A DNA stretch of 64,000 nt, taken from the NCBI GenBank assembly GCA_023052935.1, contig CM041298.1, forward strand, positions 51,969,313 through 52,033,312, read 5' to 3'. Numbering within the stretch: position 1 is the first letter of the stretch; the number at the start of each line of letters is the position of its first letter. Made by a program: the position numbers and the translations under genes. Shown here one piece after another: positions 10,476 to 22,699 of this stretch. The notes under the pieces are model-generated. The model was not told the origin of the DNA and ran no database searches. It worked only from the letters and a program-made list of their open reading frames with translations. The DNA comes from Piezodorus guildinii (lineage: Eukaryota; Arthropoda; Insecta; Hemiptera; Pentatomidae).

Positions 10476-11160
10476 TCGTCTTGATTTATTGTATAACCCA
10501 TTTTCAATTATTAAGAATAATGTGTTTAGATATATGCTTAAATAGACTGGATATAATACATATTGTACTGGTATATTGACAATATGCGTCGACCACAGTG
10601 CATTAACGGCAAACCGGACAGGTGTTGAGGTGGACTCAACAGATAGACTGTGGTGTACCAAATGAACCCGCCGCATTTCCATTATTACACCCAGTTTTGG
10701 GACGGGGGAGAGGAGAGGAGGGGGCAAACCCTGTTTTGTTTTCAACCTCCCTCTCCCGACCATACACCGCTGCCGCAATATAATCTCGTCAAAATGTAAG
10801 TTAGAATTAATTTTTGCCTGGCCCCGTAGGTCGCATAATGTCACCACCCCCGATTTAATTAACACTCTTTGTCAGCTCACGGGAGCTCTCTCGTCTTTTG
10901 AAATAGTTCTCGTTCATGCAGGATCCATATTCTGCTTGTTTCGTCCTGATGCACATTTATATTTCATGATTAATAATATTAAGGCGTAGGGATTATGATA
11001 TTAAATCAAGCGATGATAAGAGAAGCGGAAGGAATTGGTTTTTATATAAGATTAAACCAAATAAAAAAGATAGGAGTGTTGAGCGAAATATCATCTGTCT
11101 TTATTTAATGGGAAATATTAATAATAATTTCTGTTGGGCAATAATTCCATCCTTGTGTCT
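10476..11160. other. Spacer, partly GC-richer, no gene recognised
   Basis: 10600-10870 is less AT-rich than its surroundings and holds a 132-codon minus-strand frame (10467-10865) with no recognisable domain. I do not call it a gene. Confidence 0.5.
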
Positions 11161-11161
11161 C

Positions 11162-11423
11162 TCAGGGTTCACCCGAACTAGCATAAGAGCCTTAAATGTC
11201 TAAGGTTGCGGATTCAAACCCGCACATGGTATTTTTCAGAAGGGAGGAAAAAATCCTTGGCTGTACCGGAGAAGACGTAAAAACCGTTTCCCGAGCCTGT
11301 ACGATCTCAAGCACAAAGATACCTATCCTAATTAAACCAGTTTAGGAAAAAAATAGGACTCCCACAGTAGCATTATCTAATCAGCCGCGGTATCATAAAA
11401 TTATGGTAAATACATAAACAAAC
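11162..11423 (+). repeat. SINE S1, diverged copy
   Basis: A tRNA-like head (ACTAGCATAAGAGCC ... GGATTCAAACCCGC) is followed by the S1 body landmarks: a GGAGGAAAAAATCC block, GAAGACGTAAAA, CTATCCTAATTAAACC, GGACTCCCACAGTAGCAT and a tail ending ATACATAAACAAAC. The same landmarks recur in the other S1 copies of the window. Confidence 0.75.
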
Positions 11424-13484
11424 GCCGTATCTCTTAAATAAATGGTGTCCCTGTAAGAAATGTCGGTTCCGATTTGACAGCTTTATAGAAGAATTTTGAT
11501 TAGGAGAGCCTGATATACTGATCTAACCGTGCTATTTGCCTAGAACAGATTACTAAAAAAGATTAAACCAGCCATCGTTTTTCCAAATTAGATTTCATAA
11601 AGAAAACCTATGATCGTATGAATGCACTACAAAGCTAGCTAATCTTAAAAAAAAAATATTTTCATTAGTTCAGTAGCTATGATGATGTTGTTCAGCATTC
11701 TAACGATTTAATGACATACTTTCGTGAAATCCTTCGTGACCTGTTATTTATGTATATTTATTATGCATGATCAATTTTCAATATTATAGAAATATGTATG
11801 ATACTTGATTCCTGTAACATTAAAAATAATTTTTTTATTATTGACGATTTCATTTCGCCAATTTTCAATTTATCAACAATAATCTAGATCTCTAGAAATT
11901 AGCTCCTTTTATAATTATTAATTTTTTTTTTCAATGTCTGATTGAAAAGTACACATTAATATGGTAGTTAGGTATTATCTTTTTCTGTTTCAAGTTGTTT
12001 GTTGATGTGAGATGCCCTTTCTCTGGTCTACAATGAAGTAATAATATGACGTTATTTTTTGTCTAAATCAAACAATAACTTTATTCATCCAATAAAATTT
12101 ATGTCTTGTTAGAAACTGTTGTACAAAATTATTAAACCAATTAAATAAAAAAAAATATCCTCTGAATTTTCTACAAAAATAGAATAATTATTATGACGAA
12201 ATCGAACTTTATAGTTAGTAAGAAAACGTCAGTCTTAATTAGAAGTAAGAGTTTAAAAAATAAACTACTAATTAATCACTGTGTCATATATTTGACATTT
12301 GTCACCATATTCTTCGTTTTTTATTTATTTTTTTAAAGCTATTTATAGCTCAGAAGAATCCCTTAGCAACATAACCCCGACGGTTTTTGGAAGTAGAAAA
12401 AACATCTTCGAACCCAACACCCACATGTTAAGTGTGGTGGGAATCGAGCATCGGAAGACAGACTGTTAAAACCAGAACACAACTGAGAATACAAGGTGTC
12501 GGGAATCTGTGGTCTGTTTCAACAGACTGACATGTTCATAATATTTTATTTACAGAACTATAAACTATAATTAATGCTGATTAGAAGCTGATACACGTAT
12601 GCCACAAAACGATTGTTTTTATGTAGAATATCTTCTAAACATTAAAAAAAATAAAACACAGGCAAAGTTACTATACATCCCCTTCTGCAGTAGACGTAAT
12701 TAACTAAAAATGTATATATTAACTTTAAAGGATGAAAAACGCCTTAAGACTTTCGAGAATAAGGTACCTCATAAAATAATAAGTCCAAAGAGGGATAAGG
12801 CCACTGAGAAATCTAGTCGATTTTTTTTTCCCGTTTGAAATCTCATGAAGTTCTTAAAGTATTTGTTAATAACTGACCTCATCGACTGCTTAAAATTGTA
12901 AACAATAAGCAAGACTACAATCAATAAATGACGCTTTTATTATTACAATATTTTTTCATCTGAACCATTTATAAATCTACTCTTAAATAAACGTCTACGT
13001 CTAAGACCTTATATATAATAAGTTTATGTAAACATTGTTTGAAAATGTTGATTTTTGTGGAATAATAGTATTAAATCCACATGTAGAGAAAAAAATGCAG
13101 CGTTACGTTTATTTACATGTGGCTTAATTTGAATATATAAGTTCGATTGCAATTAGCAATGTATTTAACCTCATTAGAGTATTTTGATGAGGATAGTTTA
13201 ATTTAATTAGGCTAAAAAGGTAAATATCCAATCATTTATAATGGTAACAACAAATTAGTAAGAATAGAATAGAAAAATAACTTGTCAACCTCGTTACTAG
13301 TATAAATAATGATCATTAACTATTTCGTTGTTTTCTAAGTAATTTATAATTTTACGTCAAGAGTAAAGTAGCCAAATTATAAAAAATAGTAAATCCAGCA
13401 GATCTCTTATTTAGTTTAAAAAAAAAAATAAAAAAAAAATTAAAAGCATAACCTAATTGGCAAAGGAGTGAGGAAAAACGAAAA
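11424..13484. other. AT-rich spacer, no gene seen
   Basis: No open frame, clear repeat or RNA gene was recognised. 12390-12540 is somewhat GC-richer and has no identified content. Confidence 0.5.
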
Positions 13485-13935
13485 ACCTTTAAAAGCAAGA
13501 AACTCGTTTATACAACCATTATCAGGCCTATTTCGACTTGTATCATTGATCTTTTCCACTAAGCCATCGAAGTCCTCTAGTATCCAATCCTTACATTCCA
13601 AAATCTTTTTCTATATTTTTTCACAAATAAACACATCCATAATGACCTTAATGTTCCATATGTTGCTGATTTAATCCGAACCGGGTACCTCTCCTTCCAT
13701 GACAAACTCCATTCCCAGTCTAACCCGCTAGTTTCTATCCATGCTTTCTCTTCCATTCCTGATAATCCTCCGAGGCGTATGAAAAGAAGATGGCCCCAAG
13801 ACCTCATTTAGTTTTTTAGCCCTGCCAATGGTTAGTATCTCTACAAGTGTATCATGTCATTATTTAATTTTCTCCTGAAATTTACTTGATGTATTCAATA
13901 ATACAGTTGTAAATCTCAGTAAATATTTAAAATTT
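13485..13935 (+). pseudogene. Jockey-like LINE 3' end (subfamily J2), frameshifted
   Basis: Conceptual translation aligns with the end of ORF2 of the intact element. One frame gives STKPSKSSSIQSLHSKI (intact copy: AAKHSNIKRIQSFQSKV). After a frameshift near 13610 a second frame runs NKHIHNDLNVPYVADL ... DNPPRRMKRRWPQDLI and stops at 13809-13811 (intact copy: ...NPPRRLKRQWPRDVL). About 125 bp of 3'UTR follow, ending in an A-rich stretch. The 5' side is truncated around the RT thumb. It is clearly homologous to the intact element but a different, older subfamily, also present at 10250, 26416/27791 and 61985. Confidence 0.85.
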
Positions 13936-14309
13936 TGTCCGCATATTTATTGTTGGCAGCAACCTTTTTCTCACATTCTGTTATTAAATATAATTTGATT
14001 AAATAAAAAAATTTTCCCTACGTAGTTCAGAGGGAGACCACTTAATAAAATAAAAATACAACCAATGATTATTTCACCTAATATTTTTCAAGCCTCGAAT
14101 CTTGGAACAAATATGGACTTTTATCATATGCGTTGATATGACTTTCGTTAACAGGTTGAAAATTTGAGATAGTCTTTCTAACCACTGTTTGTATGAATAT
14201 AAATTTGATAGTTAAGTGAATGGTTGGAATTAAGTGGAACAGTTACTAATCTTACCGTTCACCCAAATATTTTATTTTACTTCGGTAATACCATATTTTA
14301 TTCGTTGAA

Positions 14310-14513
14310 TTTATTTAAAGGGAGTAAAAAATCGTTAGTTATGTCGTCCTTCAGAGGAAATATAAAATGGTGGCCCCGAGCATGTTCTATTTCAGGTACT
14401 TGTTAAAGATTCATATTCTAATTAAACCTGGATAGGCTAGATTTAGGACTTCCACTATAGCTTCGTCCGATTACCGATAATAGTATGAAGTGGCGTTAAA
14501 TGAAGAAACAATC
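14310..14513 (+). repeat. SINE S1, 5'-truncated copy
   Basis: It starts within the S1 body (GGGAGTAAAAAATC) and continues through TCCTTCAGAGGAAATATAAAA, CAGGTACTTGTTAAAGA, CTAATTAAACCTGGATAGG and GTGGCGTTAAATGAAGAAAC. The tRNA-like head is missing. Confidence 0.75.
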
Positions 14514-14994
14514 TTTTATTTTTAATATGAGAACACCTATAAGACCTATTTTTTTTTCTTTTTGAATAAATAGATTTTTTCCATTTTTGATTAAATGATA
14601 CAATATATTATGATCCTTTTAAAAACAGGTGCTTTTAAAATTTGTTACAATTAATTAATTGACGACACCGCTGATGAAACGGTGAAAGAGTAGATACATT
14701 ACATGGATATGCATGGTAGGTAACGCATTTATTGAAATATTTTTATTAAAATGTTGACATTAGATGTATATTGAGAATTTTATTTTTTTAAATGAATAAA
14801 TACCATAAAAAAAACTTTTAATTGTAGGGAAAATGGCCCTGGAGGCTAAAACGTAGTGATGTCTAAAAATTAAATAAATAAAAAAAATTATCAAAGACTT
14901 CTTTTGTATATTGGCCAAAAATATATCGCACAAATATTGAATCAAAAGAAAACTTAGGATAATGATGACAAAAAAAACTATCTGTTATTTTTAA
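14514..14994. other. AT-rich spacer, no gene seen
   Basis: Short spacer with many A and T runs and nothing recognised. Confidence 0.5.
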
Positions 14995-15650
14995 TATTTT
15001 TATTTCACCCGACAACTTATTGAGAGTAAGAGGTATCTTTCCTATGTCTTCGCTCATCCTCATATAAACGTCTATTTTTCTTCTAATCCTTCTCTTCATA
15101 GGATCTTTGTCTACGATGCGATGGATTGAAGGACCTGTAAACTCTGAGCCACCCCTACCGAAGCGATGCCTGTCCCTACTAATAGATGGCAGCACGCATC
15201 CACTATCCTCACCGATAAGGCAGATAAGATGCCCTAATACAAGGAGATGTATAGTGAGCTGCCAATAGCGGACAACACCTTGTCAATTAGCCGAGGTTGC
15301 CGGGCCGTTACTCAGCGAACTCCTACCAAGCCAACCTCCTCCCTTCCATTTTCCACCTTTGTTTATGCCCGGGTCTTGGCAACTTTACGACACTTCCATC
15401 CTCATTAGTACTGCCCAAAATTGTCTCAAAACAGGCGAGGGCTCGGTGCTTCGGTTTATATCAAAGGTGTCGCCTTTTTAGGCGGCATAATAAATATCTT
15501 GAAGGAGTAACTTTCAAATATTTATGCGGTAAGAAGAGCGAGTCATGGCCTCTTTCTCTATTTAAAAACTCCGGGACCAGAAAAAGTAAACCTTGTTTCA
15601 AATCATTTAATATAAACTATTTTGAATAACGGGAAGAATTAAAACCAGAA
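14995..15650. other. GC-richer island, content unidentified
   Basis: Clearly less AT-rich than both flanks. A minus-strand frame (14863-15195) and a plus-strand frame (15297-15629) cover much of it, but neither shows a recognisable domain, and the base composition would favour chance frames. Fragments such as GCCGAGGTTGCCGGGCCG look like retroelement or UTR sequence rather than a conserved exon, though I cannot place them. Confidence 0.4.
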
Positions 15651-15897
15651 ACTAATAATTGGGAGTAAATATTATTATAATATTTGTTAATTTCCAGATC
15701 GGCTTTATAAACCAAGTGGCGTTTATAGTCTCTTACAAAAGACTTTGTTATAAAAGTGTATATACTTATTCATAAGAATTAAATAATGAATTGAATTTTA
15801 ATCGGAACAAATAAAAAAATGAAAATAGAAGTAAATAAGTTCATTTAAGACAATAAAGGAAGAAATATATGAAAGAATAAAAGAAAAATAAATAATT

Positions 15898-15910
<13 letters not shown>

Positions 15911-15935
<25 letters not shown>

Positions 15936-15937
15936 TA
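15911..15937. repeat. (AT)n microsatellite directly before a SINE head
   Basis: An A run followed by about 26 bp of alternating AT abuts the SINE S2 head at 15938. Confidence 0.9.
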
Positions 15938-16205
15938 CGGAGCAGTGTGGTCTAGTGGATAGAGTCCATTGTTGGGGTTCAAATCCCGGCTTTGACAGAA
16001 TATTATTTATTCTTTTAATTCAGATGGGGAGGGGGGAGGGGTTAGGACGACCCTAGGGTATGGAGACCCTTCCGGGGCAGACCCAGCATCTTTAAAGTAG
16101 GTAGCCAAATTGGGGAAAAAGCCTGGCGATTGAGCGTGATCAAGGCCAAATCACCTTATTGTACAGTCGTTGGCCTAGTAACAGTACGTGTCTCTATGTA
16201 CGAAG
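15938..16205 (+). repeat. SINE S2 (tRNA-derived)
   Basis: The head has a box A, TGGTCTAGTGG (15948-15958), and a box B, GGTTCAAATCC (15976-15986), matching the Pol III consensus elements. The body includes CGACCCTAGGGTATGGAGAC, a CCCTTCCGGGGCAG block, GTGATCAAGGCC and a CGTTGGCCT block. The same order is seen in the copies at 33450, 39243 and 54591. It lacks a plausible full tRNA cloverleaf, so it is not a tRNA gene. Confidence 0.85.
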
Positions 16206-17832
16206 AATTTTATAGACATTCATCATTCAATTTCATCTAAAAATTAACCATATCTTTAAAAACCTTTACGAAATATCTGTTCTTCAAAAAAGTTGCTGTG
16301 CACAGATATAATTTCATTCCACATCATACATAAACCTTGCATTCTACAACGCAAAAACAGAGTAATTAATATAGGAAAAAAAATTCTAGATTAAAAGCTT
16401 TAAATAAATTATTTCATAAATAAAGTTACGAGATTCCTGTGAAATTTCCTAATATGGATCTACTATCAGAAACTTCTCTTTCAAAAATTATATATTTTAA
16501 AAGGTCCTAATACTTTTCGAGGTTGCCCGCATAAAGAAATTTAACATACGACTAACACAAAATCACAATCTCTAAATGAACAGATTTTGAATTCAAACCT
16601 GTCAAAGGTAACCAAATAAATGCATATTTTTTAAATTATTGTAATATTCGTAAATAGTAGAAAAAAAAAATACTTTCATACACAAAGATTAATAAAATAA
16701 TTAGTTATATTTTTATGTATGTATATACATGTCATAGATTTGTTAGCGAGTCAGTGGGCGAGTTCACATGGCTGTGTGTGGGTGTTTGTAAAGAATCTTT
16801 GGCAATTTACCTAATTCAGGAATTTTCGGATTATTGAGAAGGATTGTTAAATAGGTTTAGTAAAGGTTGACCGAGCGCGGGGAATCGAACTTGGACAAAA
16901 TCCCTCCGCCTCGCTCAAACGGAACTCTTCAAAGCCTCTTCTAATTATCTGCTTCTACTATAGGCCTCTTACCCTTCCTCTTTTTTTTTTTTTTTTTTCA
17001 CCCTCATCTTCTAGGGCCAACTGAAAAGAAATTCAATAGCCACAAACGAGCTAAAAAGGTGTGAAATTTCAAGAAAAGGAGCAAAAAAAAAATTAATTCT
17101 CTAAACCAGATTCCCTTTTTTAGGTTTTATAACATCATTATATAACCATAATGGCCATATTAATTCCGCTATCCTTCTGAATATTTTTATTAGTGGTGTC
17201 ATTCTAACAGTCCGGCTCAAACCGGCGATTCAGCCTTCAATCGACTTCTTATGTTTATTAAATACTTCCACGGTTTTCCTTGTAATTATTTTTATTTTAT
17301 TTTTATATGCCCCAAATTAAATACAGAAGAATTTTAAGATTAAACAACAAATTATATTTACAGAAAAATATTTTAGATTACAAGATAATTATTTTTAAAC
17401 ACCCCCGGAAAAACGACAGCTCGACTCTTAATAAAGTAGGTAATTATTGAAACCTTAGTCTAATTCGATCACTTATCATATCTTTATTCAATGCTTAAGC
17501 TGTTATTTTAAAGGGAAACAAAAACCGAATAAATATAACCAATGCAGGTTCCTTTGTTCTATTACATAATAAAGATCCAGAACTATGATGGTGCAAAGTT
17601 TTTCCAAATTTATGATTATGCATCCATACATTTTATAAGATAAAAAATTACATTTTAAATAGCTAATGTTTTATGGTGATTCCAAGTTGAATATTTACCA
17701 ATGAAGATAAGTATTGGTAAACAATCTCAAAATAATTTATGGGAGAGTGCTTCACATTCATGCTTAAAAATAATTCAGACAAAATTCCCATCCTATGAAG
17801 CATTGAAATAATATTTTAGTTTAATCATCATT
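16206..17832. other. AT-rich spacer with a weak tRNA-like SINE trace
   Basis: On the minus strand about 16865-16930 holds a box-B-like string, AAGTTCGATTCCCC, with GC-rich surroundings, possibly an old tRNA-derived SINE. The rest is AT-rich with nothing recognised. Confidence 0.45.
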
Positions 17833-18655
17833 ACTTTAACATACTTAAATATGAAATCTATTGTAAGTGGACGGATTGCGATAGTAAAAATTTTCAACTG
17901 AAGACACCAAACAACTAAGACGGGCAAAAAGGTCTGTGTGTGGAACTGAAATTTCATATTTAATACAAATATAAGCAAATACAAACTTTTTTTATCAAAA
18001 TTAGCGAACCACAAGAACCACTTTATATCATGCATTTTGCACCATCCCTCAAAAATGGCTCTAACGATTTTGATTAAACTCGCTCGCTATATGCATGTAA
18101 AATTCAATGGGCTTTATTAAATATAGTTTATTTCTTATTGAAATAGTCTGACAGGGCTTGAATGCCAATTTTTTTCCTTTAATGTTCTTTCAATTTTGTA
18201 GATTAGAAAAACTATATCTTGTTAGTATTGATAAAAATCGAGTTAATATATAAGTTGAACAAATTCGATATCCAACAACGTAGAAAAGAGTAAAAATATT
18301 TCTTTATTTTTTTTTTGTTTTTGTTTTTGAACATAATTAATAAAGATATTGGAACGTTGGAAAGGTAAAAATTGTAATAAAAAAAAATTGATATAGATCA
18401 AAATTGTAAAGATTAATGGAAAGTGATGAAAATCCAACAAAACTAACTTATTATGGTAGATAATAATATAATAGATCTTTAATAAACCAATTTAATGAAT
18501 TTTTTAACTTTTTACTTTCACTTGTCTATTTATTTCATCCAAAACTGTGTTTAGAAACTTTTAAAGTGATTTTTACAATGGAGGTAAGTAAAAGTTGTGT
18601 GACCAGATTTTTTTATCTGTTTTTTATTATTATATTTTTATTCTAATGTATAGGT
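17833..18655 (+). repeat. Family A interspersed repeat, copy A1
   Basis: It shares an ordered series of landmarks with the copies at 32147, 55981, 46067 and 41395 (inverted): a left end resembling ACTTTNACTTAC, GATTGCGAT, AACTGAAATTTCATATTTAA, CATGCATTTTGCACC, AACGATTTTGATTAAACTCG, AGTCTGACAGGGCTT, TTTGTAGATT, GATAATAATATAATAGAT and a right end GGAGGTAAGTAAAAGT. No coding capacity is visible. Right-hand homology seems to run on past the inverted end to about 18655, so the true boundary is uncertain. Confidence 0.8.
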
Positions 18656-19695
18656 CCATGTTCATGTCCATGGGTTAACAGAAGCCTTCTAAATATTAGA
18701 TCTTGAGAGTGAATAAAAAAAATAATGAAAAATTCTTAAAAATACCACGCATAATTCAAAATTCGATCATCATTCTAAATATTAATCAACATAGTGTGGT
18801 ACTATGTTGGCTTCAAATATCACTGAATAATTGTATCATTAAGAAATCAACAATGTTAACGAACAGGAATATATAATGCTATGATTAAAAAAAAAAAAAA
18901 AAAAATCAGAATAACACGATTTCCTCCGCGTCAGTTTTTCAAAAAAGTTTCTTGGAAAGGAAAAATTATAACGAGCTAAACTCTGCTCCTGAAACTTTCA
19001 AAACCTTGATTCGCGCTCGATTATGAAAAATATAACGAGCTGAATTATGCCCCAGAAACACCCTAATTTTTACCTGATATTTAAAAATTTTCTTGGAATG
19101 GACGACGTCTGAACTTTAAGTTAGAAAAACTTCCATTTCGAGCATTTTGTTAAAAGGAGGAAAATTATAACCAGCCTTACTGTATACCCAAAAGGTATAA
19201 GGTTCGCGAAAACGATATTCCTAAAAAAATATTCCTATACCATATTTGAATGTTGTCTTGATGTATTATTTATAATCAGATATTTTAACTATATTTCTCT
19301 GCGTATGGCCTTATGGCTAGTTTATCCACATTGAAAACGAAAGTTTATAAATTATCTAGCTGTAACCCACAGCTTTGAATTGATATAATGTCAGTTATAT
19401 GCCTTTATAGTGAGTGTAAATATAAGTTCCCTAACGATCAACCAGTTACCCATTTAACTTTTTGTACGTAGAACAAATTAAGTTATTATTTAAGTCCAGG
19501 TCCTTGATTTATGTAACTTAGTCAAATTCATAGTTACACACTAGCTAAGGTGGACTTACTCATAATGAATCAATATGTTTTAGGTTGTAAACGTAATAAT
19601 TTTATATCGACACTAATCATTCACAATATATGTGAATTAATTCTATTCCCATGTGAAGCTTTTCGTCCAAAAAATTTGTATTTTTATCCAATGAC
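18656..19695. other. AT-rich spacer, no gene seen
   Basis: 18910-19200 has short self-similar stretches (AAAATTATAACGAGCTAAA-type strings near 18962 and 19027, and an AACCAGC variant at 19150), perhaps a degraded tandem repeat. Nothing else was recognised. Confidence 0.45.
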
Positions 19696-19706
19696 AATTA
19701 AATGCG
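19696..19706. repeat. Left target-site duplication of a LINE 3' fragment
   Basis: AATTAAATGCG here is repeated exactly at 20174-20184, bracketing the LINE fragment between them. Confidence 0.75.
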
Positions 19707-20173
19707 GGACTAATGAATGGAACAGATCAAAAGAAAAATTAGGGGACATCAAAGATATTCCGGAGTTATGGGAAACATCAGAGAGGAAAACCCGAAAAAA
19801 AGAAGTGGTCCTGGCCAGGATAAGAAGCGGTCGCCCAGCACTGTGACACACAGCTACCTTCTGAAAAGTCTGCACCCACCGACCTGCAGGACTTGCCAGG
19901 CACCTCTGACGGTGGAGCACATCGTACTGCACTGCGAGGCCTTCATCGGTGCTAGAACGGAGTGCGGAATTGACACGAGGCTGGAAATGGCAATCGGTAA
20001 CAGTGAAGTGTGCGTTCAAAAACTAGTTAAGTTTTTTTTTTAAATGTCAAGTGTTTAATTTGATTTAAATCATTATGGCATGCAACCTAACATTGTGAAA
20101 AACAAGCAACTATTTATGTAGCTAAAGATCCTTTATGGGTTGATGCTTTATATAAATAAATAAAATAAAGTAA
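19707..20173 (+). pseudogene. 5'-truncated LINE: ORF2 C-terminus with zinc-finger-like tail, frameshifted
   Basis: The insertion contains the end of a LINE ORF2. The first frame reads NEWNRSKEKL...RKKEVVLARIRSG. After a frameshift near 19830 a second frame carries THSYLLKSLHPPTCRTCQ and PLTVEHIVLHCEAF, which supply a C-x2-C-x8-H-x4-C arrangement. This RIGHTRLTHSYLL...C..C....H....C type of tail is known from LINEs that carry an RNase H region (I-like and related clades), so it is a different lineage from the intact jockey copy. About 130 bp of 3'UTR and an A-rich (ATAAATAAA) tail follow. Exact 11-bp TSDs show that it inserted already truncated. Confidence 0.8.
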
Positions 20174-20184
20174 AATTAAATGCG
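20174..20184. repeat. Right target-site duplication of the LINE 3' fragment
   Basis: AATTAAATGCG, identical to 19696-19706, directly after the A-rich tail. Confidence 0.75.
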
Positions 20185-20790
20185 TTTCCATGGGAACATA
20201 CAAATGAAACATAGATATGAATTCCAATATTCTTGAATATATTTGATATAAATTTAGCATATTTGCTAATACTGGCTAGACTACGGTAATTTTGCTTTCA
20301 TTCCGTTAGAAATTTATTTATATTTCAATTGATTACTTAAAATATTTCAGGAAAGGTTTAGTTTTTGAGTTATTCGAAAAACAATTTTTATTAAGGTTTT
20401 AAACATATATCTTTTTCAAGCACTTGTAGGACGATTTTTCAAAACCATGCCTTATTGCACATATAAGCGGTATGACGAATCTTCAGACAAAAATTCAGCT
20501 TTTTCCATATTCATTTTGAGACACTGGGAAGATCAGAAAAATGAGTGGAACGGTACGGTCATTTATAGAAGGTAGCAATATAAACCTCTATAATTCACAG
20601 AAAATAAGCTTCCACCTGAGGAATTGATTCCAATCTTGAGGATTCATAAATTATTCTGACCCTAATGAATTCGGTCAGGAAAAAAAATTGAGTAATTTGA
20701 ATAAACAGATTTTTTCTATCCCTTCTGAGCACACTTTTCGTTGAGAAAAAAAATACGTTAATTCGTTTATAATTTAACCCCTGTTACAAT
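20185..20790. other. AT-rich spacer, no gene seen
   Basis: No frames, boxes or known repeats recognised. Confidence 0.5.
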
Positions 20791-21060
20791 AGACAGTTAA
20801 TTGTATAGATGTACCCCGGTAGAGGAGGGTCGCCGAAGACAATAGCACCTTGTACAGTACTGGCAGGTTGTGGGTATTGTCTTAGAGGTGCGCACAATGA
20901 GGAAGCGCGGTATCCCAGATGCACAGGTCCTAGTCTCGCGACCGTTGAAAAAAAACAATTGCCAGGTAGATTTAAACACTCAACAGCTTTTTTATAACAG
21001 CCGCAGGTGTATCATTGTCGCCTTAAAGTCACAAATAGGAGCTTTTTTCTAGCGGTGTTC
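20791..21060. other. GC-richer island, content unidentified
   Basis: Short overlapping frames exist on both strands (about 60 codons each), with no domain signature. It could be an old retroelement piece or unique sequence; I cannot tell. Confidence 0.35.
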
Positions 21061-22244
21061 TCATCCATCTTTTGTTCTTGGGGACCCGATGGGAAATCGT
21101 CCCATTTAATGGTAACTAAATCCGATGTCATAAGTATTTGCATAATTTCCGTTTGGATTTGAATACTACCGAAGAAAGAACAATAACTTTTTGAGTCTTG
21201 TTATTATTTCAAGTTATTATGTAAAGGGTTTTGATCCAAATTTACCTAAATTGTATATAATAATGAAAAATTGAACAATATAAAAAATAAATAATGAACT
21301 GATGAAGTCAGATTTTCAATTTTTGCAAGAACATAATGCGCAATATTTTGAAAATGAGGACTGAAATTGAAATCAATGAGAAACAAAAATCCTTCCTCGT
21401 GTAATTCTATTTTTATTTTTATAATCTATTATCAAAATTTATCGTTTTTAATTATTTACTTTTACTTCTAATCACGATAGTAAGAATCATGGGTTAGATT
21501 AAAGTAATAAGGAGCCGCTGCATACCATAAAATATTTAATAAAAACATTAAAAATTAAACTAAGTTATCAGGATCATAGGTATGGTTAAAAACTGTTTCT
21601 ACAAACAAAAACACACATATTTTTTAAATTTATATTTATACATACAAAGTTTGAAAACCCCCAACGATTTTCAACTTAATTGTCTCCATTCCCTAACTAA
21701 AATTCTATTAAGAATTATTGAATGACAGATCAATCAATTAAAAACTACAAGAAACTTTAACGAGAATATAAAGTATCACCTAAACAAAAACAAAAAGTAG
21801 CTAAGAGTTAAGTAAATATTTAATAATAATACTTTTCTATAATTTTATTTTATTTTTTTATTAAAAATCCACTATAATGAATTAAAATTAAAAAAAATTC
21901 ATATTCTGAAAATATTTTTTTAAATTAAAAAAAAAATATTGAAACATTTTTTTACATTCTTTGAAGTGTTTTACAATTTCTTTTTTTTTTTTTTGTTATA
22001 TTTACTCTTGTTATTTAGTAACTACAATTCTTTATTTATTTTTTAAACTGAATAGTTTTTCTTGTAAAGCTTGAATATACATATCATATCCAGGCGTTGA
22101 TGTCCCTAACACCCCAATACAGAAACAGATAAAAAAATAAAATAAAAAAATGCAACCTGTAGATAAGCAGTTAAAACCATGCCTGAAACGTTCTGCGTTA
22201 AAACATTCCAACAAAAAATCTAATGAAAAAACTTAGAGAGGAGA
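21061..22244. other. AT-rich spacer, no gene seen
   Basis: Many homopolymer runs and nothing recognised. Confidence 0.5.
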
Positions 22245-22483
22245 AGTTTGTTTGTTTATTCATTTAATGTCACTTAATGCTACTGTGGCTAATCGGACGA
22301 CAATACAGTGGGAGTCCTAAATTTTGTTTATCCAGCTTTAATTAGGATAAAGATCTTTAACGAGTACCTGAAATTCATCACACAGGTTCGGGAGCACTTT
22401 TTTACGTCTCCTCTGAAGGGCTGCAAAACTAAGGACTTTTCACTCATTTTAAGAAATCCTGGACCAGGGAAGCTGTGATTTAT
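22245..22483 (-). repeat. SINE S1, minus-strand copy
   Basis: On the plus strand it begins with the reversed tail GTTTGTTTGTTTATTCATTT, then AATGCTACTGTGGCTAATCG, ACAGTGGGAGTCCTAAATT, TTTAATTAGGATAAAGATC and TTTTTTACGTCTCCTCTGAAG. The tRNA-like head is mostly gone on the right. Confidence 0.85.
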
Positions 22484-22699
22484 AAAAAAAAAAAAAAAAG
22501 GAATTGAGAAGTACCGAATTTTACAAAGCTTAAAAATATTATAATTAATATGTGCTGAAGTTCAATAACACTAAATAATGCTTTATTAATGACATTATCG
22601 TATTAAGGAAGAATTACAAAAGCCTAACCTCACTTTTTTTTTCTTAAGAGTTTTTCTATAATAATCCGAGAAGACGGAGGTGATGAAAATAAAACGAGC

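Noticed and set aside
10467..10865. 132-codon minus-strand frame
   Set aside because: No domain, starts within the J2 relic region and continues through mixed sequence; likely chance in a GC-richer patch.
14863..15629. Minus-strand (14863-15195) and plus-strand (15297-15629) frames of 110 codons each
   Set aside because: No recognisable motif, they end in low-complexity AT sequence, and they lack any exon or element context.
18243..18440. Minus-strand frame whose peptide resembles one at 56356-56610
   Set aside because: Both lie in family A and look alike because the DNA repeats are homologous; copy A2 does not keep the frame.
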